A stretch of DNA of 64,000 nt, taken from contig NZ_JAUQON010000003.1 of assembly GCF_030580955.1 (NCBI RefSeq), positions 124,001-188,000 on the forward strand. The letters run 5' to 3'. Made by a program: the position numbers and the translations under genes. Under the pieces are notes generated by a model. It was not told where the DNA came from, did no database searches, and was given only the letters and a program-made list of their open reading frames with translations. This stretch comes from Hymenobacter convexus. GTDB lineage: Bacteria; Bacteroidota; Bacteroidia; Cytophagales; Hymenobacteraceae. Of this stretch, positions 30,723-39,090 are shown one piece after another (position 1 is the stretch's first letter; every line of letters begins with the position of its first letter).

Positions 30723-31366
30723 AAAAGCCCGCTAAAACCATTGAAAAGCGCTTTTTGAAAGGCGAAAAAGCCGGCATTCACGTCGAATACCGGGCCGAGG
30801 GCGAAGCCCAAACGCCGGTGGCCTTCGTCGGCAAGGCCATCGTGTGCAACTCGCGCAGCCACAACCTGGGCGGTTTTGTGGAGATAATCGACCCCAAGGC
30901 CCTCGACAACGCCGATTTGAGCGACGTGGTGGGCCTGTTCAACCACGACCGCAGCATGGTACTGGGCCGCACCACGGCCGGCACGCTCACCCTGACCCGC
31001 GACAAAGACGGCGGCCTGAGCTACCGCATTGCCTACGACCCCACCGACCCCGACCACCAGCGCGTGATGGCCAAAATCCTGCGCGGCGACGTGGTGGGCT
31101 CCTCGTTTGCCTTCCGCGTGGCCCCCAGCGGCGACAGCTGGGACAAGGAGGAAACCGACACGACCAGCATCTACGTGCGCACGGTCACCAAAATCAGCCG
31201 CGTCTCGGACGTGTGCCCCGTCACCGTGCCGGCCTACGCCACCAGCACGGCCGCCAAGCGCAGCCTCGACAGCCTGCGGGCCGAGCGGGCCACGCCCCCG
31301 CCGGCCGGGCCCAGCCTGGCCCAGCGCCGCCGCCAGCTGGCCCTACTCGAAACCGCCCCGCTTTAA
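30719..31366 (+). CDS. HK97-family prohead protease
   Basis: A 215-residue head maturation protease. Landmarks are VGLFNHDRSMVLGRT (His76 as catalytic His), RGDVVGSSFAFRV (Ser128 or Ser129 as nucleophile) and VCPVTVPAYATSTA near the C terminus. It should cut the delta region off the capsid protein encoded next. The start overlaps the portal stop. Normal length for the family. Confidence 0.88.
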   Translation: MKKPAKTIEKRFLKGEKAGIHVEYRAEGEAQTPVAFVGKAIVCNSRSHNLGGFVEIIDPKALDNADLSDVVGLFNHDRSMVLGRTTAGTLTLTRDKDGGLSYRIAYDPTDPDHQRVMAKILRGDVVGSSFAFRVAPSGDSWDKEETDTTSIYVRTVTKISRVSDVCPVTVPAYATSTAAKRSLDSLRAERATPPPAGPSLAQRRRQLALLETAPL

Positions 31367-31374
31367 ATCTTCAC

Positions 31375-31393
31375 CTCACCTTTTTTCTGCAAA
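31375..31393 (+). promoter_or_regulatory. CT-rich leader, copy 1 (capsid gene)
   Basis: CTCACCTTTTTTCTGCAAA, 9 bases before the capsid ATG. The same 19-mer occurs at 34832-34850 before the tail-tube gene, and similar ones at 35416 and 45982. Confidence 0.5.
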
Positions 31394-31402
31394 TCAGTCT
31401 AT

Positions 31403-32704
31403 ATGAAAAAGACCCTCAAGCAATTGATGGAAGAGCGCGCCGCCAAGCTCAAAGCCAATCAGGCTTTGCTCACGGCCGCCGACACCGAGCAGCGCGACCT
31501 GAGCGACGCGGAGGCCACGACCTTCGACAACACCACGGCCGAAATCCGGGCGCTGGATGAGCAAATCGTTCGCGCCAAAGCCATCGAAGAGCAGCGCGCC
31601 ATCACCGCTGGCCTGGGTGCGCCCGTTGCCGGCGGTCCGTCGGAACGCGAACACCGCGATTTCAGCGGCTACTCGCTGACCCGCGCCCTGAACGCGCTGG
31701 CCAACAACCGCCCCCTCGACGGCTTGGAGGCCGAAATGCACCAGGAGGCCCAGCGCCAGCTGCGCGAGGCCGGGGCGCAGGGCGGCGGCAACCTGGCCAT
31801 TCCGCAGATGGTGCTGCAAAGCAGCCTCCAGCAGCGCAGCATGAGCGCCACCGGCCAGACCACCACCCCCGGCGACCTGGGCGGGCAGGCCATTCAGACC
31901 AACGTGGGCGGCTTCATCGAGCGCCTGCGCGCCAAGCTGGTGCTGGCCGGCATGGGCACCACGCAGCTCGACGGGCTGGTGGGCAACCTGACCTTCCCCA
32001 AGTTCAACGCCAACGACAACGCGGCCGAGAAGAGCGAAAACGCCACGGCCAACGAGTCGAGCCCCACGGTGAGCTCGGTGAGCATGGCCCCGCGCCGGCT
32101 GCCGGTGTTCACCACCGTGAGCCGCCAGCTGCTGCTGCAAACGTCGGCCTCGGTGGACGCGATGCTGCAGGACGACCTGGCGTTCCAGCTGGCGCAGGCC
32201 ATGGACCAGTCGGGCATCCTCAAAATCCTGAACACGGCCGGCATTGGCTCGGTGGTAGGCGGCGCCAACGGTGCCGCTCCGACGTGGAAGAACATCGTGG
32301 ACCTGGAAACGGCCGTGTCGGCCCTCAACGCCGACATGGGCAATCTGGGCTACCTGACCAACGTGAAGGTGCGCGGCATCTTGAAGCAGACGGCCAAGAT
32401 GGGCAACACCATCGCCCAGCCGATTTGGGAAGGCGACAACACCCTCAACGGTTACCGCACCGGCGTAAGCACGCAGGTCCCCGGCACGCTCAACAAAGGC
32501 ACGGCCAACGGCCTGTGCTCGGCCGTCATCTTCGGCAACTTCCGCGACCTGGTGCAAGGCCAGTGGGGCGGCATGGAGTTCCTGGTGAACCCCTACGCCG
32601 GCGACAAGGAGGGCCTGATTCGCATCAACGCGTGGACGTTCTTCGACGACATGGTGCGCCGCGCCGAGTCGTTCGCGGCCATGAAAGACGCCCTGACGGC
32701 GTAA
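31403..32704 (+). CDS. Major capsid protein, HK97 fold
   Basis: A 433-residue capsid subunit. The first 80 or so residues (MKKTLKQLMEERAAKLKANQ onward) are a coiled-coil delta scaffolding region removed by the protease. The HK97 fold body follows, with GFIERLRAKLVLAGMGTTQL, a central E-loop and P-domain (RQLLLQTSASVDAMLQDDLA) and a C-terminal RINAWTFFDDMVRRAESFAA. Full length. The CT-rich leader and strong hairpin on either side suggest high, controlled expression. Confidence 0.92.
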   Translation: MKKTLKQLMEERAAKLKANQALLTAADTEQRDLSDAEATTFDNTTAEIRALDEQIVRAKAIEEQRAITAGLGAPVAGGPSEREHRDFSGYSLTRALNALANNRPLDGLEAEMHQEAQRQLREAGAQGGGNLAIPQMVLQSSLQQRSMSATGQTTTPGDLGGQAIQTNVGGFIERLRAKLVLAGMGTTQLDGLVGNLTFPKFNANDNAAEKSENATANESSPTVSSVSMAPRRLPVFTTVSRQLLLQTSASVDAMLQDDLAFQLAQAMDQSGILKILNTAGIGSVVGGANGAAPTWKNIVDLETAVSALNADMGNLGYLTNVKVRGILKQTAKMGNTIAQPIWEGDNTLNGYRTGVSTQVPGTLNKGTANGLCSAVIFGNFRDLVQGQWGGMEFLVNPYAGDKEGLIRINAWTFFDDMVRRAESFAAMKDALTA

Positions 32705-32721
32705 TCCGGTTTACCCCCGGG

Positions 32722-32766
32722 CCCCAAAAGCCCCGGCTGCCTGTGGAGCGGTCGGGGCCTTTTGGG
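32722..32766 (+). terminator. Hairpin after the capsid gene
   Basis: CCCAAAAGCCCCGGC pairs with GTCGGGGCCTTTTGGG with one bulge. It is followed by no long T tract, so it may be an attenuator or processing site that separates the capsid message from the tail genes. Confidence 0.5.
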
Positions 32767-32797
32767 TGCCAATTGTTTCACTTTATCGTCATCACCC

Positions 32798-33025
32798 ATG
32801 CCCACCGCTGAAGAAAAAGCCGCCAAGAAAGCCGCCGAACAGGCCGCCATTGCCGCCGTCGGCATTCGCAAAGTTGCCATCCTGCGCTCGCACCCGGCGT
32901 ACGCCTACAATGCCGGCGACAAAGCAGAACTCTCGGACGTGCACGCCGATGTGCTCGTCAAAGGCGGCTTTGCCCGCTACGACGAGGCCGAAACGGCCGA
33001 GGCGCCCACCGACGAAACCCGCTAA
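32798..33025 (+). CDS. Small phage head-region protein (75 aa)
   Basis: ATG 32798 starts MPTAEEKAAKKAAEQAAIAA. After a Lys/Ala-rich helix there is a compact part VGIRKVAILRSHPAYAYNAG and VHADVLVKGGFARYDE. This looks like the small head-associated protein found after the capsid gene in many phages of this group. Role unknown; possibly a capsid accessory or head-tail joining helper. Confidence 0.6.
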   Translation: MPTAEEKAAKKAAEQAAIAAVGIRKVAILRSHPAYAYNAGDKAELSDVHADVLVKGGFARYDEAETAEAPTDETR

Positions 33026-33040
33026 TCACTGCTCCCAAAC

Positions 33041-33364
33041 ATGCCCCTGCCCATCACCCTCGCCGACGCCAAAGCCCAGTGCCGCATTCCTGACCGGGAT
33101 ACGGCCGAGGATGCGTTGCTGCAATCGTACCTCGTGGTGGCAGGGGCTGTTTTTGAAAAGCTGAGCAAGCGGAGCTTCGACGCCACCGGCGATGAAGCGC
33201 TGACGGCCGGCGAGCTGGCCATTGCCGGCCAGTGGCTGCTGCTGATGGTGGCCCACCTCTACGACACGCGCCAGCCCGTCATCACCGACGTGCGCGCCGT
33301 GTCGGTGGAGGTGCCCAAAACGCTGGATTTCCTCATGGACTTAATTCGGGTGCCCTCGCTATGA
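33041..33364 (+). CDS. Head-tail connector protein (gp6-like)
   Basis: A 107-residue all-helical protein starting MPLPITLADAKAQCRIPDRD. The pattern TLADAKAQCRI-D-D...LLQSYLVVAGAVFEK-S ... AIAGQWLLLMVAHLYDTRQP matches HK97 gp6/SPP1 gp15-type connectors that form a ring below the portal. Full length. Overlaps the next gene by one codon (ATGA). Confidence 0.78.
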   Translation: MPLPITLADAKAQCRIPDRDTAEDALLQSYLVVAGAVFEKLSKRSFDATGDEALTAGELAIAGQWLLLMVAHLYDTRQPVITDVRAVSVEVPKTLDFLMDLIRVPSL

Positions 33365-33690
33365 GCAACATCGGCAAGCGCGACCGCCAAATCCAGCTGC
33401 AGGCCCCGGCCCCGGCCGCTCAGGATGCCTTCGGGCAGCCCGTGGGCGCGCCCACCTACGCCGACCAGGGCACCGAGTTCGCGCAGGTCATCTACCCCAC
33501 CGCTGGCCAGGAGCTGGTACAGGCGGCCCAGCAGACCGCCGTGCAGCCGGTACAGTTCGTGCTGCGCTACCGGGCCGACGTGCGGCCCACCTGGCAAATC
33601 GACTTCGAAGGTACCCTTCACCTGATTACCGCCGTCACCGAAATCGGCCGGCGGCAAGGCCTCACCCTCACCACCCAGCGCCGTGGCTAA
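33361..33690 (+). CDS. Head closure protein
   Basis: A 109-residue beta-barrel-like protein: MSNIGKRDRQIQLQAPAPAA, then DAFGQPVGAPTYADQGTEFA, and a C-terminal FVLRYRADVRPTWQIDFEG. The 'I-I-RDR-I-LQ...D-FG-PV' pattern matches the SPP1 gp16/HK97 head closure family that seals the head after packaging. ATG 33361 overlaps the previous stop; the frame upstream of it is shadow. Confidence 0.8.
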   Translation: MSNIGKRDRQIQLQAPAPAAQDAFGQPVGAPTYADQGTEFAQVIYPTAGQELVQAAQQTAVQPVQFVLRYRADVRPTWQIDFEGTLHLITAVTEIGRRQGLTLTTQRRG

Positions 33691-34174
33691 TTCATCAGGT
33701 GTCAAAATCAAGGGCATTGAGGGGCTCGACCAGGTACTGGCCGGCTTCGACGACAAGTTCGGCGCGCAGGTGCTGGACAAGATGCTACGCAAGGCCGCGG
33801 GCCCCATGGTGCGCGAAGCCAAGCGGCTCAGCAGCAACGCCGACGTGACGGGTGAAACCACCAAGAGCATCGGCATCGTCGCCAACCGCAAGGCCGGCAG
33901 CATCACCATCGGCCCGCGCCGGGGCAACGGCTACAAGGGCTACCACGCCCACTTGCTGGAGTACGGCACTGCGCCCCACCTCATCAAAGCCAAAGCCGCC
34001 GCGGGGCTGCTGCACTGGGCGGGCGGCGCGGCCCACCAGGTGCAGCACCCGGGCAGCGCCGCCCAGCCCTTCATGCGGCCGGCGTTCGACGCGACCGGCA
34101 CCGGCATGGTGGACTCAATCAAGGACCAATGCCGCGAAATCATCGAAAGCGGCTTTAAATCAGTGCACAAATGA
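33683..34174 (+). CDS. HK97 gp10-like head-tail joining protein
   Basis: A 163-residue protein with GTG start 33683 overlapping the previous stop. Landmarks KIKGIEGLDQVLAGFDDKFG, LRKAAGPMVREAKRLS, and HAHLLEYGTAPHLIKAKA followed by QPFMRPAFDA are hallmarks of the HK97 gp10 family, which joins head and tail or serves as tail completion protein. Full length. Confidence 0.85.
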   Translation: MANSSGVKIKGIEGLDQVLAGFDDKFGAQVLDKMLRKAAGPMVREAKRLSSNADVTGETTKSIGIVANRKAGSITIGPRRGNGYKGYHAHLLEYGTAPHLIKAKAAAGLLHWAGGAAHQVQHPGSAAQPFMRPAFDATGTGMVDSIKDQCREIIESGFKSVHK

Positions 34175-34419
34175 AAAACTTTCTTATCCTCGGTTTCTCC
34201 GTGACGGCGGCCTACCTACTTGGCCGTGGCCGTGCGCAGAAGACCCGCCGCACGACAGAATTACTGGTAGAGGTCAAGGCCGACACGTCACAGGCCATTG
34301 CTGCGCTCGATGAATTGAACAAAAAATCGGAGGTGGTGACGGCTAACATCGTGTGCCGTGGGGAAGACATGCAGGCGGCACTTAACTACGCCACTTATCG
34401 CGCCGTGCGCACTACCTAA
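34171..34419 (+). CDS. Small membrane-anchored phage protein (82 aa)
   Basis: Overlaps the preceding stop (ATGA). Starts MKNFLILGFSVTAAYLLGRG, a single N-terminal membrane segment or signal anchor, followed by basic residues and a helix with heptads (TSQAIAALDELNKKSEVVTA). Unusual as a membrane protein inside a structural block. Possibly late cargo or an exclusion protein. Function unknown. GC somewhat lower than neighbours. Confidence 0.55.
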   Translation: MKNFLILGFSVTAAYLLGRGRAQKTRRTTELLVEVKADTSQAIAALDELNKKSEVVTANIVCRGEDMQAALNYATYRAVRTT

Positions 34420-34422
34420 ACC

Positions 34423-34824
34423 ATGGAACCCGGCCAGCTCATTTTCGCCCGCCTCAGCCAGGCTCCCAGCGTCGGGGGCCTGCTTCAGCACGTGCGCGAC
34501 GGCCAGCCGGAAGTCAAGATTTACCCCGTTCAGGCCCCCGAGGAGACGCCCCGGCCCTACCTGGTGTACCAGCTCATCAGCCGCGTGCCCGACGGCTCGG
34601 CCTTGTGCGAGCTCGACGACGTGGTCCGGGTGCAGGTCTCGATGTTCGCCGATACCTACGCCGAAATCTGCACGCTGGCCAATGCCCTGCGCCGGCAGCT
34701 CCATCGCTACGAAACCGCCGGCGCCGCCCTGGAGCTGGCCAACGAATTCGACCACCCCAAGACCGCCGGTGCGCTCTGCTTTTTCCGCTCCCAGGACTAC
34801 CGGGTCGAACTGGCGCCCGACTAA
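34423..34824 (+). CDS. Tail completion/terminator protein (DUF3168-like)
   Basis: A 133-residue protein: MEPGQLIFARLSQAPSVGGL, then RPYLVYQLISRVPDGS, DVVRVQVSMFADTYAEICTL and YRVELAPD at the end. This 'P-PYLVYQ ... Q-S-FA-TY-E---LA--LR' pattern is typical of DUF3168/HK97 gp17-like tail terminators that cap the tail tube at the head end. Its position directly before the tail-tube gene fits. Confidence 0.75.
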   Translation: MEPGQLIFARLSQAPSVGGLLQHVRDGQPEVKIYPVQAPEETPRPYLVYQLISRVPDGSALCELDDVVRVQVSMFADTYAEICTLANALRRQLHRYETAGAALELANEFDHPKTAGALCFFRSQDYRVELAPD

Positions 34825-34831
34825 TCTTTCT

Positions 34832-34850
34832 CTCACCTTTTTTCTGCAAA
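34832..34850 (+). promoter_or_regulatory. CT-rich leader, copy 2 (tail tube gene)
   Basis: CTCACCTTTTTTCTGCAAA, identical over 19 bases to the copy before the capsid gene, 4 bases before the ATG at 34855. Confidence 0.5.
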
Positions 34851-34854
34851 CACA

Positions 34855-35340
34855 ATGGCAAAATCAAATATCAAAGGCCGCAACGTGGCCATGATGGTCG
34901 AAAAAGCCGAGGGCTCCAACACGTTCGTGCGCGTGGGCTGCATCGGCGACCTCGGCCTGAGCATCACCACCGAGTCGGACGAGGTGACCTGCTCGGATTC
35001 CACCGACTTCAAGGAGTTCGAGCCCGGCCAAATCAGCATCGACGCCTCGGGCAACCTGACCGTGCGCCAGCTCACCGACGCGCCGGCCGGCAACGGCGGG
35101 GTACCCGCCGCCCAGACCGACGCCACCGACGGGGTGAGCACGGAGAACTTCATCGACTGGCACCTGGCCGGCCGCAAGCTGAAGCTGCGCTTCGACCTAG
35201 GCCAAGGCACCGGTACCGCCCGCTACCAGGCGTTGTTTTTCATCACCAAGAGCGACCTGAAAGCCCAGCTCAAGGGCGCGGCCACCTACGCCGTGAGCCT
35301 GCAGGGCACCGGTCCGATGACCAAGACGCTGGCCCCCTAA
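34855..35340 (+). CDS. Major tail tube protein
   Basis: A 161-residue beta-rich protein. MAKSNIKGRNVAMMVEKAEG, LGLSITTESDEVTCSDSTDF, GQISIDASGNLTVRQLTDAP, FIDWHLAGRKLKLRFDL and AATYAVSLQGTGPMTK are typical of the phage tail tube/TP901-1-like major tail protein family, which stacks into the tail tube. With a tape measure of 938 residues a flexible tail is expected. Preceded by the CT-rich leader, followed by a strong hairpin, as for the capsid gene. Confidence 0.82.
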   Translation: MAKSNIKGRNVAMMVEKAEGSNTFVRVGCIGDLGLSITTESDEVTCSDSTDFKEFEPGQISIDASGNLTVRQLTDAPAGNGGVPAAQTDATDGVSTENFIDWHLAGRKLKLRFDLGQGTGTARYQALFFITKSDLKAQLKGAATYAVSLQGTGPMTKTLAP

Positions 35341-35360
35341 TTTTTAATCTGCTGCAACTT

Positions 35361-35399
35361 CCCACAGAAGCCGCTGGCCCTGCCGGCGGCCTCTGTGGG
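35361..35399 (+). terminator. Hairpin after the tail tube gene
   Basis: CCCACAGAAGCCGCTGG pairs with CCGGCGGCCTCTGTGGG, both differences being G-U compatible. A short T-rich stretch follows. Probably a partial terminator or mRNA-processing structure. Confidence 0.55.
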
Positions 35400-35415
35400 G
35401 CGCGGTTTTCCTTCT

Positions 35416-35436
35416 CCCATTTCTTTTTTCTGCAAT
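35416..35436 (+). promoter_or_regulatory. CT-rich leader, copy 3
   Basis: CCCATTTCTTTTTTCTGCAA directly in front of the ATG at 35437. Core TTTTTTCTGCAA shared with copies 1 and 2. Confidence 0.4.
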
Positions 35437-35820
35437 ATGAAGTCTGCAACAACCCCCATTGCCCCCGCCCTCACGGCCGACGCCAGCCGCGGCGAAGTGC
35501 TGCTCACCATCGCCGGCCAGCCGCGCCTGATTCGCTTCGGCCTCAAATTCCTCAAGGCCCTGACCGACCGGCAGGGCGGCACCGGCCCGGCCGACGTGCT
35601 GGACACCCTGCAAAAGGCCCCGCTCACGGCCTTGCTCGACATGGCCACGCTGGGCGTGACGCTGTGCGTGCCGGCCGGCGAGCTGCCCGCCGACTTTGAC
35701 GCGCTCACGGCGCTCGACGAGCTGCCCACGGCCGAGCAAACGGAACTGTTCTCAGTGCTGATGGCCAGCATCCAGGCGTCCCCTCTTGTGGCGGCTTTGA
35801 CGTCGACCAAAGCCGCCTAA
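35437..35820 (+). CDS. Tail assembly chaperone, first part (gpG-like)
   Basis: ATG 35437 follows the CT-rich leader; the frame upstream is not used. 127 residues, with MKSATTPIAPALTADASRGE, a strand VLLTIAGQPRLIRFGLKF, then helices. Its position between tail tube and tape measure, its size, and a following out-of-phase helical gene are those of the gpG/gpGT-type tail assembly chaperone pair. No membrane or enzymatic motif. Confidence 0.6.
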   Translation: MKSATTPIAPALTADASRGEVLLTIAGQPRLIRFGLKFLKALTDRQGGTGPADVLDTLQKAPLTALLDMATLGVTLCVPAGELPADFDALTALDELPTAEQTELFSVLMASIQASPLVAALTSTKAA

Positions 35821-35861
35821 CGTCCGACACGCTACCCGCGCCGCCCGACACCTGGGACGAC

Positions 35862-36158
35862 GTGGAGGCCTTCGGCATCGGCGACCTGGGCCTGAAGCCG
35901 AAAGTCTTCTGGGCCCTGACCTGGCGGGAGTACCGCCTGCGGGCCGACGGCTTCCACCGGCGCGAAATCCGGCGCTGGCGGCACACGCGCTGGCTGGGCA
36001 CGGTGCTGCTCAACGTCCACCGCGGGCCCGACGACCCGGTGCAAACGCCCGAGGACGTGCTCTACCTGCCCGGCGACCCGCCGCTGCTGGTCATCACCGC
36101 CGAAGAAATCGACACCGAACTGGCCCGCGTGGCCGCCCTAGACCCCGACTGGCTGTAA
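35862..36158 (+). CDS. Tail assembly chaperone, second part (gpT-like)
   Basis: A 98-residue frame with GTG 35862 as the only formal start; the same frame stays open back into the previous gene, so it may be made as a -1 fusion instead. Landmarks FWALTWREYRLRADGFHRRE, RRWRHTRWLGTVLLNVHRGP and DVLYLPGDPP are very like the small second chaperone genes that precede tape measures in this phage group. Ends 15 bases before the tape measure gene. Confidence 0.6.
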   Translation: MEAFGIGDLGLKPKVFWALTWREYRLRADGFHRREIRRWRHTRWLGTVLLNVHRGPDDPVQTPEDVLYLPGDPPLLVITAEEIDTELARVAALDPDWL

Positions 36159-36173
36159 GCCCCCTCCCTGCCC

Positions 36174-38990
36174 ATGTCCTCGATTTTAGCTTCCGTTTCC
36201 GTGGTGCTGGGCGCCGAACTCAGCGAGTTCAAAGCCAAGATGGCCGAGGCCCGCCGCGAGCTCAGCGGGCTGGTCAAGTTCAGCGAGGGCCTGAAGGACA
36301 TCGGCAAGAACCTGACGACCTACGTCACGGCCCCGCTGCTGGCTCTGGGCACGGGCGCCGTGCTGGCGTCGGGGAAAATCGAGGGCCTGCGCAACGCCCT
36401 CAACGCCATCAACACCCAGGACCTGGCCCGGGAGGGCACCACGGGGCTGGGCGCGCTGGCGCAGGCCGCGCAGCTCACGCGCGAGCGGATGAAGGAGTTG
36501 GAGGTGCTGGCCCGGCAGCCGGGCCTGGGCTTCGAGCAGGCCGTGCAGGGCGACGTGCGCCTGCGCGCGGTGAGCATTTCGGCCGAGCAGTCGGGCAAAA
36601 GCCTCAAGGCCTTCGCCAACGCCATCGCCCTGACGGGCGGCGGCAAAAGCGAGCTGGCCGGCGTGACCGTGCAGCTGGCCCAGCTCTCGGCCAAGGGCAA
36701 GGTATTGGCGCAGGACCTGCGCCCCATCATCGAGGCGGCCCCGGCCGTGTCGGGCGCGCTGCAGAAGCTCTACGGCACGGTGGATTCGGAAACCATCTCG
36801 GCCAGCCTGAAAAAGCAGGGCCAGAGCAGCACGGATTTTATTCGGGTGCTCACCGACGAGCTGGGCAAGCTGCCCCAGGTGGCGGGCTCGCTGAAAAACG
36901 GCCTGGAGAACTTCGGCGACACGGCCACCCTCACGCTGGCCAAAATCGGCGACGGCATCAGCAAGGCGCTGAACCTGCCGGCCGTGCTGGCCGGCGTGAG
37001 CGACTACGTGACCCGCATCGGGGATTCCTTTGCCAACCTCTCGCCCGGCGCGCAGCGGCTCATCGTGGCCCTGGCGGGCGTCGCCGCCGCGGCGGGGCCG
37101 GTGTTCGTGGCGCTGGGCACGCTGGGCGCCGCGGCGCCGGCCGTCATTGCCGGCTTTGCCCTGCTGAAAAGCGGGCTGGCGTCGGTGGGCACCGGCTTTG
37201 CCGCGCTGCTCACGCCCACCGGGGCCGTTATCGCCGTGCTGGCCACGCTGACGGCCGTGGTGTACGCGGCCAGCACCGCCAACGAGCGGGCCTACCAGTC
37301 CTTCGTGGAGCAGTCGGCCGCCACCCAAAAGCTGGCCACCGACCTGAACCCGTTGCTGGACCGCTACGACGAGCTGAAAAGCAAAGCGGAGCTCTCGGCG
37401 GCGGAGCAGGACGAGCTCAAGGGCATCATTGAGCAGGTTACGTCCGTGCTGCCGGATGCGGGCAAAGGCTTCGATAGTTACGGCAAGGCCATCGAGCTCT
37501 CGACCGGCAAGGCCCGGGCCTTCATTGCCCAGAACCAGGAACTGGACCGCACCATTGCCCTCAAAAGCCTGCCGGCGCAGCTGGACAAGCTGCGGGAGTT
37601 GCAGGCCGAGTACGACCGCGTGGCCAAGAAACGCGACGAGGTGACGAGCAAGGGCACCTTCAACGGGGTGAACGTGGACGACCTGGGCACGAAGTTTTTG
37701 CTGGAATTCCGTACCCAAGTAGGCGAAACCACCACGGCGCTGGAAGAGCAGAAAAAGCGTGTAGCCGATTTGCGCGCCGCCGTCAACGGGCTCGGCGGGG
37801 CCTACGAGGACGCTTCGGTGGCGGGCGCCGTGTTTGGTGATTCGGTCGGCAGCCTAGCCGGCGCCCTGGGGCAGCAGGTGGGGTTGTTGGCGGAATTGGA
37901 AGAGAAGCTCAAGGCCGCCAAGGAAGCCAAGCCCAACCTCACCACCGAGGACGAGATTGCGGCCAGCAACCGACTAATTGCCAGCCTGGAGGCGCAGATT
38001 AAGCGGCTCAATGAGTTAGGTATTGGCTCGAAAAAAGCGCAGGACGCGCTGGCCAAGCTGGCGGCCGAGTTGCGGGGAAATGCTGAGCTTTCGGCCGCGT
38101 TGGGGTCGAATTATGATGCCCTCGGAGAGCGCCTGAAAATCATCGAGGCAGGGCTCAAATCCTTGGTTCTTGCAGGTGTGTCACCGGCCAGCGCCAAGTT
38201 CAAGGAACTGGTGGCTGAAGCACTCCGGCTGAAGCAGACGCTGGGCGACAACGCCACGCTCATACAGAAGTTCTACAAAAATGCCGACCTGCGGCGCGAT
38301 GCCCCGCAGCTGGAGCTGGCCGACCCATTTAGCGACACCTCGCAACTGGACAAGGCGGGCGGGCGCAATCCGTACGAGCGGCCCACGCGCCTGGCGCCGT
38401 TGGACGTCACGCCCATCACGGAGCCGCTGAAGGTGTTGAGCGAAGCCCAGCAGAATGCCCTGCTGCGGCAGACGACTTTCAACACCCAGATGGAAGGCCT
38501 GATAACGTCGCTCGGTGCCAGCATTGGCCCGCTCCTGGCTGATTTTGCCGGCCAGTTCGGGGACGCCTTCGGCAGCATCATTACCGGGACGGCAGCGGCG
38601 GGCGACGCCATGACGCAGCTATTTGCCGGCGTACTGGGCTCGCTCGGCTCCTTTATGGGCGAATTTGGCAAGCAGCTGATTACCATCGGCGTTGGCAAAC
38701 TTGCGCTGGACACTCTTTTCACGGGGCCACAGGGCGGGCCGCTGGCCATTGCGGCGGGCCTGGGCCTCGTGGCCCTAGCGGGGGTGGCCAAAAGCATTGC
38801 CAGCAGCGCGAGCGGCAGCCTGTCGAATGTTACCGGTGGTGGCAACTATGGCGGTGGTAGTGGTTCGAACTATGGCCAAGCCACGCCCGCCCAGCAGACT
38901 GTGAAGGTGATTGCTGAATTCAAATTGCGCGGGGAGGATTTGGTAGCTGTGGGCCGAATGGGTGCCTATCGCAATGTATTGACAGATTAG
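36174..38990 (+). CDS. Tail tape measure protein
   Basis: A 938-residue protein that sets tail length and is ejected with DNA. Starts MSSILASVSVVLGAELSEFK (the common 'lg-d-s-F---m' N terminus), then long heptad helices, a tape-measure core (AQAAQLTRERMKELEVLARQ, AVQGDVRLRAVSISAEQSGK), two hydrophobic segments around residues 290-370 (GPVFVALGTLGAAAPAVIAG and TGAVIAVLATLTAVVYAAS) and another near 780-880. Using the rough 0.15 nm per residue rule, the tail would be about 140 nm. Longest gene of the tail block. Confidence 0.88.
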   Translation: MSSILASVSVVLGAELSEFKAKMAEARRELSGLVKFSEGLKDIGKNLTTYVTAPLLALGTGAVLASGKIEGLRNALNAINTQDLAREGTTGLGALAQAAQLTRERMKELEVLARQPGLGFEQAVQGDVRLRAVSISAEQSGKSLKAFANAIALTGGGKSELAGVTVQLAQLSAKGKVLAQDLRPIIEAAPAVSGALQKLYGTVDSETISASLKKQGQSSTDFIRVLTDELGKLPQVAGSLKNGLENFGDTATLTLAKIGDGISKALNLPAVLAGVSDYVTRIGDSFANLSPGAQRLIVALAGVAAAAGPVFVALGTLGAAAPAVIAGFALLKSGLASVGTGFAALLTPTGAVIAVLATLTAVVYAASTANERAYQSFVEQSAATQKLATDLNPLLDRYDELKSKAELSAAEQDELKGIIEQVTSVLPDAGKGFDSYGKAIELSTGKARAFIAQNQELDRTIALKSLPAQLDKLRELQAEYDRVAKKRDEVTSKGTFNGVNVDDLGTKFLLEFRTQVGETTTALEEQKKRVADLRAAVNGLGGAYEDASVAGAVFGDSVGSLAGALGQQVGLLAELEEKLKAAKEAKPNLTTEDEIAASNRLIASLEAQIKRLNELGIGSKKAQDALAKLAAELRGNAELSAALGSNYDALGERLKIIEAGLKSLVLAGVSPASAKFKELVAEALRLKQTLGDNATLIQKFYKNADLRRDAPQLELADPFSDTSQLDKAGGRNPYERPTRLAPLDVTPITEPLKVLSEAQQNALLRQTTFNTQMEGLITSLGASIGPLLADFAGQFGDAFGSIITGTAAAGDAMTQLFAGVLGSLGSFMGEFGKQLITIGVGKLALDTLFTGPQGGPLAIAAGLGLVALAGVAKSIASSASGSLSNVTGGGNYGGGSGSNYGQATPAQQTVKVIAEFKLRGEDLVAVGRMGAYRNVLTD

Positions 38991-39029
38991 GGTCTTACGG
39001 CGGGGGCTTGACTCCCTGGCGGCTTTGAT

Positions 39030-39090
39030 TCTCCCGCTTCCTACCCGCTGTATCCGAAGCCTGCCCCCGGCCCGTTCGGACCTTCACGGT
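39030..39090 (+). promoter_or_regulatory. Repeated late leader element, copy 2
   Basis: TCTCCCGCTTCCTACCCGC followed by a C-rich spacer and CGGACCTTC, ending at the ATG 39091. Diverged version of copies 1 and 3. Confidence 0.4.

Noticed and set aside
35700-35820. Canonical slippery heptamer for the chaperone frameshift
   Set aside because: I read through the overlap in frame and found no X-XXY-YYZ heptamer, so the frameshift stays a hypothesis.
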